Source of the DNA: Varanus komodoensis
Taxonomy: Eukaryota; Chordata; Lepidosauria; Squamata; Varanidae
Reading direction: 5' to 3'
Assembly (NCBI RefSeq): GCF_004798865.1
Contig: NW_025335641.1
Span: forward strand, 11,327,301 to 11,391,300
Length of the DNA stretch: 64,000 nt
The translations under genes and the position numbers were made by a program. Under the pieces are notes generated by a model. It worked only from the letters and a program-made list of their open reading frames with translations. It made no database searches and was not told the DNA's origin. Below, piece by piece: positions 47,616 to 60,447 of the stretch; the stretch's first letter is position 1, and each line of letters opens with the position of its first letter.

Positions 47616-48062
47616 AAACTGAAAACGTGTGAAGTTCAGCTGATGCAAGCCAAGCTTGGAATATTCTAAACTCAGTTACCTTAATTTCATGAACAATCTA
47701 GAATTAGGAAAGAGTAGTGCAGTGACCAGATTCCTGATGATTCCAAACTAAAACCAAGAGATTGTGAAAGCTCCAAAGGAATCTCTCCAAGCTGGGAGAA
47801 TGGACATTGAAATTACAAATGTGGTTCAGCTTAAGCAAGTGCAAAGTAATGTATATTGGGGCAAAATATCCCAAGTATAAGTTGACTGGATCTGAGCTAA
47901 TGGTGATTGAGCATGAATAGAATCTTGGGTTTGTGGTTGACAGTTCAATGAAAATGTCAGCTCATTGTGTAACTGCTGTGAAAAATGGATACTCCTTGTT
48001 AGGCATAATTAGGAAAGGAATTGGATATGAAACTGCCAAGATCATATTCTTGGCATATTCAT

Positions 48063-48347
48063 ACACCACAGGCTTTCGCTGCGGTGGCGCCCAATCTATG
48101 GAATACGCTCCCCAGAGAGGTCCACCTGGCGCCATCGTTATTTGTTTTTCGGCGCCAGGCAAAGACCTTTTTATTCAAATGTCATTTTAACTGTTAATAG
48201 TATTTATTTATTTTATTCTTTGGCCAGAGTGACTTAATTTATACTGTTAATTTATATTATTTTAACGAAGTTTATTTATGTTTGTGAGCCGCCCCGAGGC
48301 TTCGGCGAATGGGGCGGCATAGAAATTTCCTAAATAAATAAATATTC
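48063..48347 (+). mobile_element. Second LINE 3' end inserted in the LINE fragment
   Basis: ATACGCTCCCCAGAGAGGTC then TTCGGCGCCAGGCAAAGACC and GAGCCGCCCCGAGGCTTCGG followed by GGCGGCATAGAAATTTCC and an AAATAAATAAATA tail. This is a typical squamate LINE 3' untranslated end with its tetranucleotide tail. It retains many CG dinucleotides and looks less decayed than its host, so it is younger. Confidence 0.75.
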
Positions 48348-48929
48348 CTCATATACAACTCTTTGGTGTGACTGCACTTAGAAAGACTATTGTATACAGT
48401 TACAGAGTTGCAAAAAATGCAGAGAAGGGCAACTAAATGATCAAGGGATCAGCGCATCCCCCTGTGAGGAACGGTTATAACCGCTGAGATTGTTTAGCTT
48501 AGAAAAAAGGTGAGTAAGTAGAGTCATACTAGAGGCATTCAAAATTATTCATGGTAAAGAAAAGGAATAGAGAGAGATTTTTCTCCTTCTGTCCTAATAC
48601 TAGAAACTGGGGTCATCCCATAAAGCTGATTGGTGGGAGATTAAGGACAGACAAAAAGAAATACTTCTTTACACAGTGCAGTTAAACTATGGAATTCATT
48701 GCCACAAGTAATGTTGGCTACCCGTCTAAATGGCTTTAAAAGTGGATGGAACAAATTCATGGAGGAGAAGGCTATTGAGGGCTACTAGTGTTAATGGCTG
48801 TGAACTACCTCTGCTATCCGAGGAATTCTACAAGTTGCTGGGAACCTGGGCAGGAGAGGGATATTGCACTTATATTCGGCTTGATGGATCCTGTGAGGAG
48901 CTGGTTTGCCACCATGTGAATAGGTTAGA

Positions 48930-49063
48930 TCAACGTTCCCCCACCTGGTGGCCTTCAGAGGCATTTGGACTGCAACTCCCAGAATTCCCATTCAGCTGGG
49001 TTATTGACTCGGAATTCTGGGTGTTACAATCCAAACATGTCTGGAAGACACAAGGCTGGGGAA
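48930..49063. repeat. Short palindromic element inserted in the LINE fragment
   Basis: CCCCCACCTGGTGGCCTTCA, GGACTGCAACTCCCAGAATT on the left face GGAATTCTGGGTGTTACAAT and CAAGGCTGGGGAAG on the right. It separates GAATAGGTTAG from GCTGGACTAGATAG of the host LINE. Confidence 0.7.
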
Positions 49064-49469
49064 GGCTGGACTAGATAGACCCTTGGTCTGATTCAGCATG
49101 ACTCTTCTCATGTTCTTATGAACATGTGCTTGATTTGTAGGACTGAGCATAAATATGTTTAAATAAATAACAGTAGCTTGAGTAATAGCCTTGTCTTTCA
49201 TTTGTAGCACAAACAGAAAAGTTTTATCCCATCTCAATGACTAACATATTTATTGTTGCATAAAATTTTATGAACCTTTGACACAGTTTCAGATGCATCT
49301 GGTGTTCTGACTCACAAAATCCTATCCCATAAGAAATGCCTTAGTCTTTAAGAACTTATAAGACTTCCTATTATAGTTCATAACTTTTTGATAATAGCTT
49401 GTATAAACCCTGTGAAACGCTACAGAAAAGCAACCTCTTTTCCATCAGATCCGCCATTTTCTCATGTAA

Positions 49470-52135
<2,666 letters not shown>

Positions 52136-52329
52136 GCAGGACCATCATTCTTTCAACACACCACATGGATGAAGCAGACATCCTTGGAGATCGGGTTGCT
52201 ATCATTTCCCAAGGAAAACTGCACTGCTCAGGATCTCCTGTTTTCCTAAAGAGCTCATTTGGGACAGGCTTTTATCTCACCTTGGTTCGCAAGATGAAAA
52301 ACATTCAAAATGAGGGAGGAAAAGAAGCT
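52136..52329 (+). CDS. ABCA4: ABCA4 exon 23 (NBD1, H-loop)
   Basis: 194 bases, the human length, phase 1 to 0, acceptor TTTCTTTCAG and donor GTAAGT. It encodes (G)[39 protein letters not shown] and [20 protein letters not shown]. The H-loop histidine (STHH) is present. This closes NBD1. The end GGKEA differs from human RKGSEG, as expected for the variable linker that follows. Confidence 0.98.
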
Positions 52330-53422
52330 GTAAGTGTTTTGCACCATGTTGTACAATTAATTTGAGCATTACTCATCCCCAAAATAGAAATACAGGTATA
52401 CGGTGCATATATTATTTTTGAGTGGCAGGAACCAAATGGTACTTTGAACAACCTGTGTCAGGTAGCTGCCCCATCTATTCAATTCTATTCAATCCCCTCG
52501 CCCCTTGAAGGGAATGTATGTATGCAGCATTGGATTCACTCATCCCTGTGGCACTACAGAATGTGGAACAAGGAGTTGGAAGGGTCATAGTATGGAGGGA
52601 AGGAGCAAACAGAGAGGCAGGGATTGGTGACATTTGGATGAGGTTGGGGAGCTGAAAATGAGGAGCTGAGGAGAAGGTGTTGAGGAGACACTTGGAGAAG
52701 AAAAGACAAGAAAAGCATGCAGCCAAGATAGGACATAAGAAAGTAGAAGATGGCAGAATGTCTATGACAGTATGAATAGGCTGAAATGCTTTTTAAAAAA
52801 GTGGCAGACTAGTGAGACAATTAAAACATAACTAACACGGTTTGGCTGGGGACATGTAATTTTTTAAAAAGTAAAATATATAGATTGTTAGAACTGTTAA
52901 TGGATTTGTTTTGTTAAATCTCTTATCTAATATAAAGGAAAGTCATACATATTTGTTAGACTCAGCTCTAACTGCTGAGTTGCCTCACTCATCCATAACT
53001 GAGAATTGTGCCATTTGCAATGTCTTGAATGTCACCATATTAATTTGCATAAATTATGAAAGCTTACCAGTTCCTCCTCATATGTTTGTCTTCTGAAGAT
53101 TTGCCCTTCACCTTAATTTACAACTACATGTGACTTATGCATATGCAGTATGCAAATACAACACTGAATAAATATTACAAAATGTATGCAGGTAAATTTC
53201 CCTCCAACTCTTCCCAAAAGGGGGAAAAAACATTGCCAACTGCCATAAACTATCAGGACAAGCTGATAAGCTTTTCAAAAATGGTTCAAGAGAAGTTCTA
53301 TTCTTCACCACTTTGGGAAAGTGTGTCAAACCATTGCTTCCGACATTAAACAGCATATATCATGAATGCATACTGGGAGCTGATAGAACTGGAATCTGAT
53401 AGTGTTACTTAACTTTTTTTAG
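52330..53422 (+). other. ABCA4 intron 23
   Basis: 1093 bases, AT-rich, purine-rich around 52560-52760. I see no exon and no repeat I can name. Confidence 0.8.
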
Positions 53423-53513
53423 ACCTCCTGCAGCCTGGGATCCAAATGTTCATGCTCTTGCGCTGGCTGCATACCTACAAACAATGCAGAAACCATGGAA
53501 CAGGAACTGGATG
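53423..53513 (+). CDS. ABCA4: ABCA4 exon 24 (variable cytoplasmic linker after NBD1)
   Basis: 91 bases (human 85), phase 0 to 1, acceptor CTTTTTTTAG and donor GTGAGA. It encodes TSCSLGSKCSCSCAGC then IPTNNAETMEQELD. The human counterpart is [20 protein letters not shown]. The match is modest but the Cys/Ser start, phase, size and the ELD end agree. Five cysteines in the first 16 residues is notable for a cytoplasmic segment. Confidence 0.9.
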
Positions 53514-53620
53514 GTGAGAACAGGGCTTGCCCCACTCATTTATTGCATAAGTGTTAAGGGGGTTGCTGTCTTTCATGGACCATAGATTCTCTCCCCATTA
53601 GCCAAGTTAACTGAAAGAAC

Positions 53621-53748
53621 TCTCCCCCAACCTCCAGGTGTATGGTTGCAATTCCCATCATTCACAACCAGCATGGACAATGGCCACCTTGTCTGGGAAT
53701 GAAGGGAATGCAGTCCTAGACATCTGAAAGGCATCAGGTTTAGGGAGG
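53621..53748. repeat. Short palindromic (MITE-like) element
   Basis: CTCCCCCAACCTCCAGGTGT and GGTTGCAATTCCCATCATTC on the left; GGGAATGCAGTCCTAGACAT and GCATCAGGTTTAGGGAGGCT on the right. Confidence 0.65.
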
Positions 53749-54977
53749 CTAAATAAATGGAACATCAGAGGCACTCAAGCACCAAATCCTGAGGTCAAAC
53801 ATCAAAAGGGGTTGCCTTCATGCCCTACATGAGCTTTTCAGAGAGGCCTCTGATTTATCATTCTCCAAACCAGGATCCTAATCAGATTCTTAGTCTGATC
53901 CAGCTGCTGCTGCTCCTTCTTGGTGCTGCCCTTTTGGGTGCAATGAAATCAGTATTGTGCAAGTGGAGGAGGCAAAGTTTTTTGAGAATCTTGGAAGAAT
54001 ATGTAAGAATAAAAATGCCCCCATTTATACAACAGACTTCAAGTGTACTTTGGTATGACAGTAGCTTTCTACTACTACACTTTATTAATGCTCTTTGGTG
54101 ATTGATCATATAGATAATTGTTCCCATTGTTTCCTATGTTCAGGTCTTGATCATTTAAGTAATGTCATGACCAATGTAATGTAAAAGTGAACACTCTTGT
54201 TACAAAGAATAAGCAGCATAAATTTTTCATGACTTCACATTAGTGAAGCATTTACAAACAGAACACATGTTTGTAAATGCTTTTGAAAATTATTCAGAGA
54301 CTTAAAGGGATACTTTACATTCCAGCTTATCAGGACTTTTCTAAGCTAGATTTTTATTGCACATAAGAAGTTAGTTTTTGCAGGATATTGCTGTCAGTAT
54401 GGCCACTGAGACATGGGCACTGAAGGAAAGTGCCTTTCAAACAGGACTGACCCAAGATACTTTGCTGTCTGAAGCAAATGACAAGATGGTGTCCTTCATT
54501 CCATAAACAGGTGCCATCTGGACTGATTGTTCAGAATGGTGACAGGACAGCATCCTCCATCACAGCTAGGCAGCAGTCTAGTTTAAGGGGCTGTGTGACA
54601 CCCACAGCTTCGTTCTCCAACACCCCCACACCACTACCTGCCTCCTAGAACCTCCCTGTTGCCTCACCCTTCTTAATGGTAGGGCCAGCTCTGTTTTCAG
54701 CTTGATTTTCCTACAGGCTTAGCCCTTTAGGCAGACAAAATAGCCCACCCTTCAGGTACATTAATCTGGTAGCCACAATTAGTTGCAGTTGCTTCCTTGA
54801 ATGAACACTCAGTGTGAATTCCAAGATTGTATCCGAAGGTCAATTGTTTTAGTGTACTTGAATAGATGCATACTGCAATTCTGTGTAGACTTGCAGAGGA
54901 ATATAAGTTGCACTTAACTAAATGACCTTAATTAAGCATAAACATAGGATTGGGCCACAAGGGTTATAGGTTATAGC

Positions 54978-55098
54978 AGCCTTCCCCAACCTGATACATT
55001 TTTTAAATTACTAGATGGAGAATGATCAAGGATTCCTCATCTTGACCATGCTGGCTGAGACTGAGAGCTGTAGGCCAAAACCCCTGGAGGACAGCAGG
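54978..55098. repeat. Short palindromic (MITE-like) element, decayed
   Basis: It begins CAGCCTTCCCCAACCTGATA and ends with GAGAGCTGTAGGCCAAAACC then CCTGGAGGACAGCA. It finishes about 100 bases before exon 25. Confidence 0.6.
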
Positions 55099-55195
55099 CA
55101 GTCTTATACCATAAGAGCAGCTATACCTCCCCATTTCCTTGAATATTAATTGGATTCACTGTTTGTTTCCAAAACTATGCTTTGTTCCTTCCTAG

Positions 55196-55401
55196 GTGAT
55201 GTGGATGAACTAAATGAATTGATCCACCATCATGTTCCAGAAGCAAAGTTAATCGAAAGTATTGGTCAGGAGCTTATCTACCTTCTACCCAGTAAGAATT
55301 TTAGGCAACGAGCCTACGCCAGTCTCTTCAGAGAATTAGAGGAAACTTTGGCTGATATGGGACTCAGCAGTTTTGGGATTTCAGACACACCACTTGAAGA
55401 G
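55196..55401 (+). CDS. ABCA4: ABCA4 exon 25 (post-NBD1 regulatory domain)
   Basis: 206 bases, the human length, phase 1 to 0, acceptor TTCCTTCCTAG. It encodes (G)[39 protein letters not shown] and [20 protein letters not shown], ending GISDTPLEE. It is almost identical to human over [20 protein letters not shown]. This region is the small regulatory fold after NBD1 of ABC-A transporters. The donor is GTTGCT, a poor match to GTRAGT; see findings. Confidence 0.97.
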
Positions 55402-55730
55402 GTTGCTAACTCTGAGACATTTCCCTACTCCCTAGTCATTTCTTTCATAATTTTGGGTGACTGCTTATATCTAAATGATGTAATAAATATCTGTGGACTT
55501 ATATAATGTGTTACATCTTTTGTTTGAATTCTTAAAGGAACAGGAATTGTGTCTGGATTTATCCTATTTCTTCTTTAAGAAGTTCTATTGTGTATGTTAA
55601 TTGGAAATTAAAAGGGAAAATGGTCTTAATTTATATTGTGATGGAGCAGAGGGGAGCCCCATAAAGGCTTTCCTGTGTGGGTTTTTTTTTTTCCTCACAA
55701 AACATCCTCTTTAATGGATCTCTTTTGCAG
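55402..55730 (+). other. ABCA4 intron 25 (short, readable at its start)
   Basis: 329 bases, the shortest intron here. From the exon 25 boundary the frame stays open for 34 codons to a stop at 55504-55506. Retention would therefore end the protein shortly after NBD1 with a hydrophobic tail. It ends in TCTTTTGCAG. Confidence 0.85.
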
Positions 55731-55779
55731 GTTTTCTTGAAGGTTACAGCAGAAGCTGATCTTGGAACACAGAATTCAG
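55731..55779 (+). CDS. ABCA4: ABCA4 exon 26
   Basis: 49 bases, the human length, phase 0 to 1, acceptor TCTTTTGCAG and donor GTAAAC. It encodes VFLKVTAEADLGTQNS plus one base; human IFLKVTEDSDSGPLFA. The VFLKV strand closes the regulatory fold begun in exon 25. After it comes the variable linker. Confidence 0.95.
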
Positions 55780-56755
55780 GTAAACACTCCACAATGGCCA
55801 AACTAAAAAGTTATGCTAAATATTTACCACATCTTTATAAATTACTGGTATGAAACTAAAAGGCAGTAGTTCTAGTATGCCTTTCTCCATCAGAAACATC
55901 CAGTAGAATTCACCCAGGTCACGTTTGACTGCCACCACACCATTTCATTGACTGCAGCTGATGTGGGATAGGGAACTGCAAAACACCAGTGTCAAGATAT
56001 AGTTATGCTTTTAAAGGCATTTCCATCTCCAGTGTAAAAAGAGTTAGGGCACCTTTTTAAATATGGGATCTGCACTCACTGGGGCTATACAGTTGTTTTA
56101 GCCATAGTCCATCTAACAATGATGGAAATCCAGAATCAAAACAGAGACAATACACTGACTGATGGCAAGGAGGGCCAGTTCATTAACCCTTTGCTGAGTT
56201 TGCTTGCTGTTTGATCTATAGAAGTTCCCTGATATAAGTGTTGCTGCACTGCTGTACAGATTTTGGGGAAAGCTATATCCCTTAGAGGAACTGCAGGTGG
56301 CGCAGTGGTTTAAACCGCTGTGCTGCTGGGTTGGTTGATCGAAAGGTCGCCGGTTCAAATCTGCACAACAGGGTGAGTTCCCGTTGCTCTGTCCCAGCTC
56401 CTGCCAACCTTGCAGTTCGAAAGCATGCAAATGCAAGTAGATAAAAAGGTACCACTTCAGTGGGAAGGTAACAGCATTCCGTGCACTTCAGTGTTTAGTC
56501 ACGCCAGCCACATGACCACGGAGTCTGTCTATGGACAAACGCTGGCTCCCTCAGCTAGGAAACGGAGATGAGCACCACCCCCTAGAGTCAGGCATGTCTG
56601 GACTTAACATCAAGGGGAAACCTTTACCTTTATATCCCTTAGAATGTTAAATCTTAAAGAAACCCACAGTTCCATGACTAAAGAGACTGAAAATATCTTT
56701 CAAAATACCCTGAAATGGAATAATTGCCATGGCCAATTTGATTTCTAAAATCCAG
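55780..56755 (+). other. ABCA4 intron 26
   Basis: 976 bases. A full-length Sauria-type SINE occupies 56287-56630. The rest is ordinary unique sequence. Confidence 0.87.
56287..56630 (+). mobile_element. tRNA-derived SINE (Sauria-SINE type), full length, with 13-bp target duplication
   Basis: The head CAGGTGGCGCAGTGGTTTAA and box B CCGGTTCAAATC, the body GTCACGCCAGCCACATGACC and the tail CCTTTACCTT are very close to the copy at 28763-29120. It is flanked by TATATCCCTTAGA at 56274-56286 and 56631-56643, identical. Confidence 0.92.
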
Positions 56756-56982
56756 GAGCTGTCCAGGTGAATGGTACCACTGGACAAGAAGAGGCAGCCC
56801 AGGAAAGCACTCTGACAGCTAATGGGACTTCTCGTGCCCCTGTGGCTTTGGAAGGAGATGGGAGTGGTGGCAAAGGATCCAGTCAGAATAAAGGTTGCCA
56901 GCTTGTCCTTCAGCAGATCAAAGCACTTCTTCTCAAACGATTTCATCATTCCAGCCGTAGCTTGAAAGACTTCCTTGCTCAG
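56756..56982 (+). CDS. ABCA4: ABCA4 exon 27 (cytoplasmic linker to TM7)
   Basis: 227 bases (human 266, 13 codons fewer), phase 1 to 0, acceptor AAAATCCAG and donor GTAGGC. The first two thirds ([19 protein letters not shown] and on) are a low-conservation linker. The last third is [20 protein letters not shown] then RSLKDFLAQ, matching human [20 protein letters not shown]. The Pro-rich human linker is absent, so length differs here. Confidence 0.96.
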
Positions 56983-57893
56983 GTAGGCATTTATTCATTA
57001 CAGTAGCAAAGGTTCTTTCCACCTCTTGCGGGCACCTGCACTTGTAAGAGATTGAGTAGTAACGAGGTACAATCTTGTCCCCAAAAGCATGCCGCCATGT
57101 TATCAACGCAGGTTTCTCTGTGCTAGAGTCCTTAAAAGCCCTAATTGAATGAAGCAGATTCCAGAGCGTTCTACTGATGTATAAATCAGCATGAGGACAA
57201 TTTATCTTTGCTTTCAAAGCTAGGATAAAATATAATAGTTTCAAACAGCATTTGACTAGTAGATATATTGTAGTCTTTTATTGCCAGGAACAATTACTAC
57301 AATTAAAGAAAATGCTTATTTCTGTAATTAATTTGGCAAGTTCATTCAGGTTGAGAGCAAGGAGTCAGTATATATGAACAAAGTGATGCATAAGCTCCTT
57401 CTCCATGGACACTAAAAGTTCATAGTGCTCATTTGTGTGGAGGGACTGTAGCTCATTGGCAGAGCACATGTTTTGTATTCAGGTGGTCCCAGGTATAGTC
57501 TCTGGCATCTCCAGGTAGAAATGGACAAGGTAAAGAGTACTGCCTGAAACCCAGGAGACCTCCTGTCAGATGATGTTGATCCAGGCCAATTGTCAGACGT
57601 GGTTTATAAGAGTCCAATTATCTGTGATTTCTGAGCCATTAGCCGACGCAGTCAGTTAGGTTTTTCCTTGTAATCCTGGGAGGATTTTTAAAAAAATACA
57701 ACAAAACTTGAAGATTAATGTGCAGCACATTTGTTTCTGGTATTCTGCTATATGATATGAATCATGATGAGAGCTAGGTTTCTAGCACAATTGTCCAAGT
57801 TCATTATGCTTGTGTGTTACCCGGGTGGCAGATAGACTCCACAACCAGAGCATGTATAATGCAGGTGGCTGATGTTTTCTGTGTTGTCTGCAG
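56983..57893 (+). other. ABCA4 intron 27
   Basis: 911 bases. A tRNA-derived SINE lies at 57448-57620. Nothing else is recognised. Confidence 0.85.
57448..57620 (+). repeat. tRNA-derived SINE (Ala-like head)
   Basis: GGACTGTAGCTCATTGGCAG then AGCACATGTTTTGTATTCAG (box A head), GGTGGTCCCAGGTATAGTCT (box B relic) and GCCTGAAACCCAGGAGACC. Same family as 43985-44180. Confidence 0.7.
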
Positions 57894-58018
57894 ATTGTTC
57901 TGCCTGCTAGCTTTGTGCTCCTGGCTCTGTTACTTACAGTCATCATCCCTCCATTTGGTGAATACCCCAGTTTAACTCTCCATCCTTGGATCTATGGACA
58001 GCAGTTCACTTTCTTCAG
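57894..58018 (+). CDS. ABCA4: ABCA4 exon 28 (TM7)
   Basis: 125 bases, the human length, phase 0 to 2, acceptor TTGTCTGCAG and donor GTTAGA. It encodes [20 protein letters not shown], then [20 protein letters not shown] ending F plus two bases. TM7 starts the second half of the transporter, and FGEYP...LHPWIYGQQ leads into the second lumenal domain. It is almost identical to human. Confidence 0.98.
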
Positions 58019-59032
58019 GTTAGAGGATTCCTTTGTCAGAGTAGACCTTTCTTGTTTCCCTAGATAGCTTTTGTGGTGACTTGTAGCTGAGCAAACTTTA
58101 GTTCTTTGTTGCTTTATTCTAAAATAACTCATGTGACTACATTTGGAAGTTCCTTGTTGAATCGGCATTCAGATTTGATCAGAGTGTGAGTTGTTTCTTC
58201 TCCCACCCTAGATTTCACATCATCCTTCTGGCTAGCTCATGCCTCGTTTGTTCAATAACATTAGTTAGTACTGCACTGTTTTCTAGAGCCTGACTTGTAT
58301 TAATACCTGCTAAGTATTTTTAAAAAATTTTTTGCTTCAGATTTCTACTTTGGTTGCATGTTTGCCATTTCCTAATTCTTCTTTTCTATCCATCCATATT
58401 TCTCCAAATAGCTAAGATACCCAACGTGTGGGATAAAATGGATAAAATCATTTGTGGCAGGTTCTTATATTCTCAAATATGGAAATACCATGTTATAATG
58501 GAACAGGAAGCCTGTGTGCATATACAGCCTCATGTGTGCACACATATATGTGCTCATGTACACTCAATTCCCATGCTTTCCAACCCTCAGATGCAGAGTG
58601 GAAAAACAGCATAAAATTCATACAAAAATACAAACCTATAGTATTAGACTATGAGCAAAATATGTAAATAATTGGATAAACAAAAGGTTGAATTGCCATG
58701 GTTCACCAAAGGAAATTCTACTGTAATAGCTTAGCTATCTGACATGAAAACACAATCTGCTTGTTAGCAAGGAATTAATGAATTCTGTGTCTGTGGTTTA
58801 CTTCATACTATGTTTAGCAATCTGTGTGTCTTGGTTGTGGATGAAAATACCATCGCATGTCCTTTTAATTCTTTTAAAGTTTGATTCTTTATTCTATAAT
58901 AGGTAGGCATAATTATTAACATTGATTGTGACCTGTGCTTTATATGTGTGATCAGTGGATTTTCATTTGCAGCTGCATTGTTTCTGTGGTCAACTTCCTT
59001 TTTATCACCTATATTTCATCCAACCTCTTTAG
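58019..59032 (+). other. ABCA4 intron 28
   Basis: 1014 bases, AT-rich. I see nothing in it beyond unique sequence. Confidence 0.82.
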
Positions 59033-59131
59033 CAATGAGAGACCTGGCAGTGAGCAAACGGTTTCTCTTACTGATGCCTTCTTAAATAAACCAGGATTTG
59101 GGAATCGCTGCTTGAAGAGAGAGCCTCTTCA
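59033..59131 (+). CDS. ABCA4: ABCA4 exon 29 (ECD2)
   Basis: 99 bases, the human length, phase 2 to 2, acceptor ACCTCTTTAG and donor GTAAGT. It encodes (S)[32 protein letters not shown] plus two bases. Human: [32 protein letters not shown]. The Cys of GNRCLK is conserved. It belongs to the lumenal ECD2. Confidence 0.97.
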
Positions 59132-59860
59132 GTAAGTCATGCTGTTCTCTCTTTTGCAATTTGTTCTCCTTCAAGCTAACAGGAATAGTACTTCAGTTGA
59201 ACTAGCCTTGATCACAGGTAGTTCCTAGCAAGTTAAAACTGTGGTGAAGTCCTCTCTCCCAACGTAACACTGCAAGCTATTGGAAAAACTGTGTGAGGGG
59301 TGGTGGTTTCAAATGTAATCATCTGTTCATTGTGACTAATTTGACCCAATGATGTAAGAATGGCTAAATCTTGAACCAATCCTATTAACAGTATTCTAGG
59401 GTGCTTCCCAGGTGAGACTTTTATAGGGCCATCACCCCACCTGATTCACAGAACGTTATGATGCTCCAAATGCCACCGTCTTCCATTCATAACCATCCTG
59501 TGCTTTCCTACCACCACTTCCATCCTTTTTATTACCATGTACAATTAATTAAGGAAAAAAATTCAGAATTGTTGCCCAGAGCCTTTTGGTTGCTGGTGCA
59601 AGGAGCCCTTTGTCTGTAAACATGATTATCTATTGCCCCATCCGTCCATTGCATTTCAGACTCCCTGAGTTTCTTTTGCAGTGCATAATCCTGTGTCCCT
59701 GATGTGAGGATTAATGAAAAAACCATGCAATCATATTAAGAACGAATCACATCATTATAAACAGATACCAAAATAACAACACTTACACACCCAGCTAGAA
59801 TTTTAGCCAATGACTATTAAGGAAGACTAGAAGAAGGGCAGGGCTATTCCACTAAGCCTG

Positions 59861-60047
59861 CAGAAAGACCTCTCTCATGAAGGCTCTTCCTCTTCAGCTG
59901 TCCCCAGTAGCAGCCATTCCAAGAGGCTGAACTGAAGGTGTTGCATGGAAGAGCATGGCCTGCTGAAAGCCTCCCTCATGAAGTCTCCTTCTTGTTCTGA
60001 TGTCACCAGCAGCAGCCATTGCAACAGGTTAAACTAAGGGAGATGAG
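59861..60047. repeat. Diverged ~101-bp tandem duplication
   Basis: CCTCTCTCATGAAGGCTCTT at 59869 recurs as CCTCCCTCATGAAGTCTCCT at 59970. AGTAGCAGCCATTCCAAGAG likewise recurs as AGCAGCAGCCATTGCAACAG. The second unit is cut short after ACTAAGG. Confidence 0.8.
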
Positions 60048-60447
60048 AGTTCAGCAGCCCTGCTAAATACTCAGTTCCTCCCCCACCTCTGCAGTTCTGT
60101 TTAATTCCCTTTTCCTTGTGAATCATAGCTTTTGGGTTATGCATCTGTGAATAGGGACCATCTTGTTGTTTGGCTAAAAATTATTTCAGTAAATAAGTAC
60201 ATACATGTAGATGGTACCAGGTCAGTGAAGGAAGTTGTAGCATATCTTAATAACAGCAGATATTTTGTATTATAGGGTAGTAAAACATTCAAAATGCTCA
60301 GACAACTTCCCATTACACCATTTTCCAGTAATTTGTGGAAATGACTTCACCCTGTCATTCTGTGTAGATCAGAATCTATCCCTGCCTATTCCATCTAGGC
60401 AGAATCTATTTATTAACTCGAAGTTGTCACCGAATCTGAACTTTACA

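Larger units (their letters stand above)
47690..49125 (+). mobile_element. CR1/L2-like LINE 3' fragment, split by two insertions
   Basis: The + strand reads as a decayed reverse-transcriptase C-terminus: LSKCKVMYIGAKYPKYKLTG near 47840, then SSMKMSAHCVTAVKNGYSLL and GIIRKGIGYETAKIIF up to about 48060. The frame resumes near 48348 (FLIYNSLV) and carries on through CAGAGAAGGGCAACTAAATG, AATACTTCTTTACACAGTGC and GGAATTCATTGCCACAAGTA. The 3' region runs to about 48929, and the last part (GCTGGACTAGATAGACCCTT, CTCATGTTCTTATG) is at 49064-49125. Internal stops and shifts show it is dead. The two interruptions are 48063-48347 and 48930-49063. Confidence 0.8.
53514..55195 (+). other. ABCA4 intron 24
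   Basis: 1682 bases. Two palindromic-family copies lie at 53621-53748 and 54978-55098. A 93-codon frame at 53820-54101 shows nothing recognisable. Confidence 0.82.
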
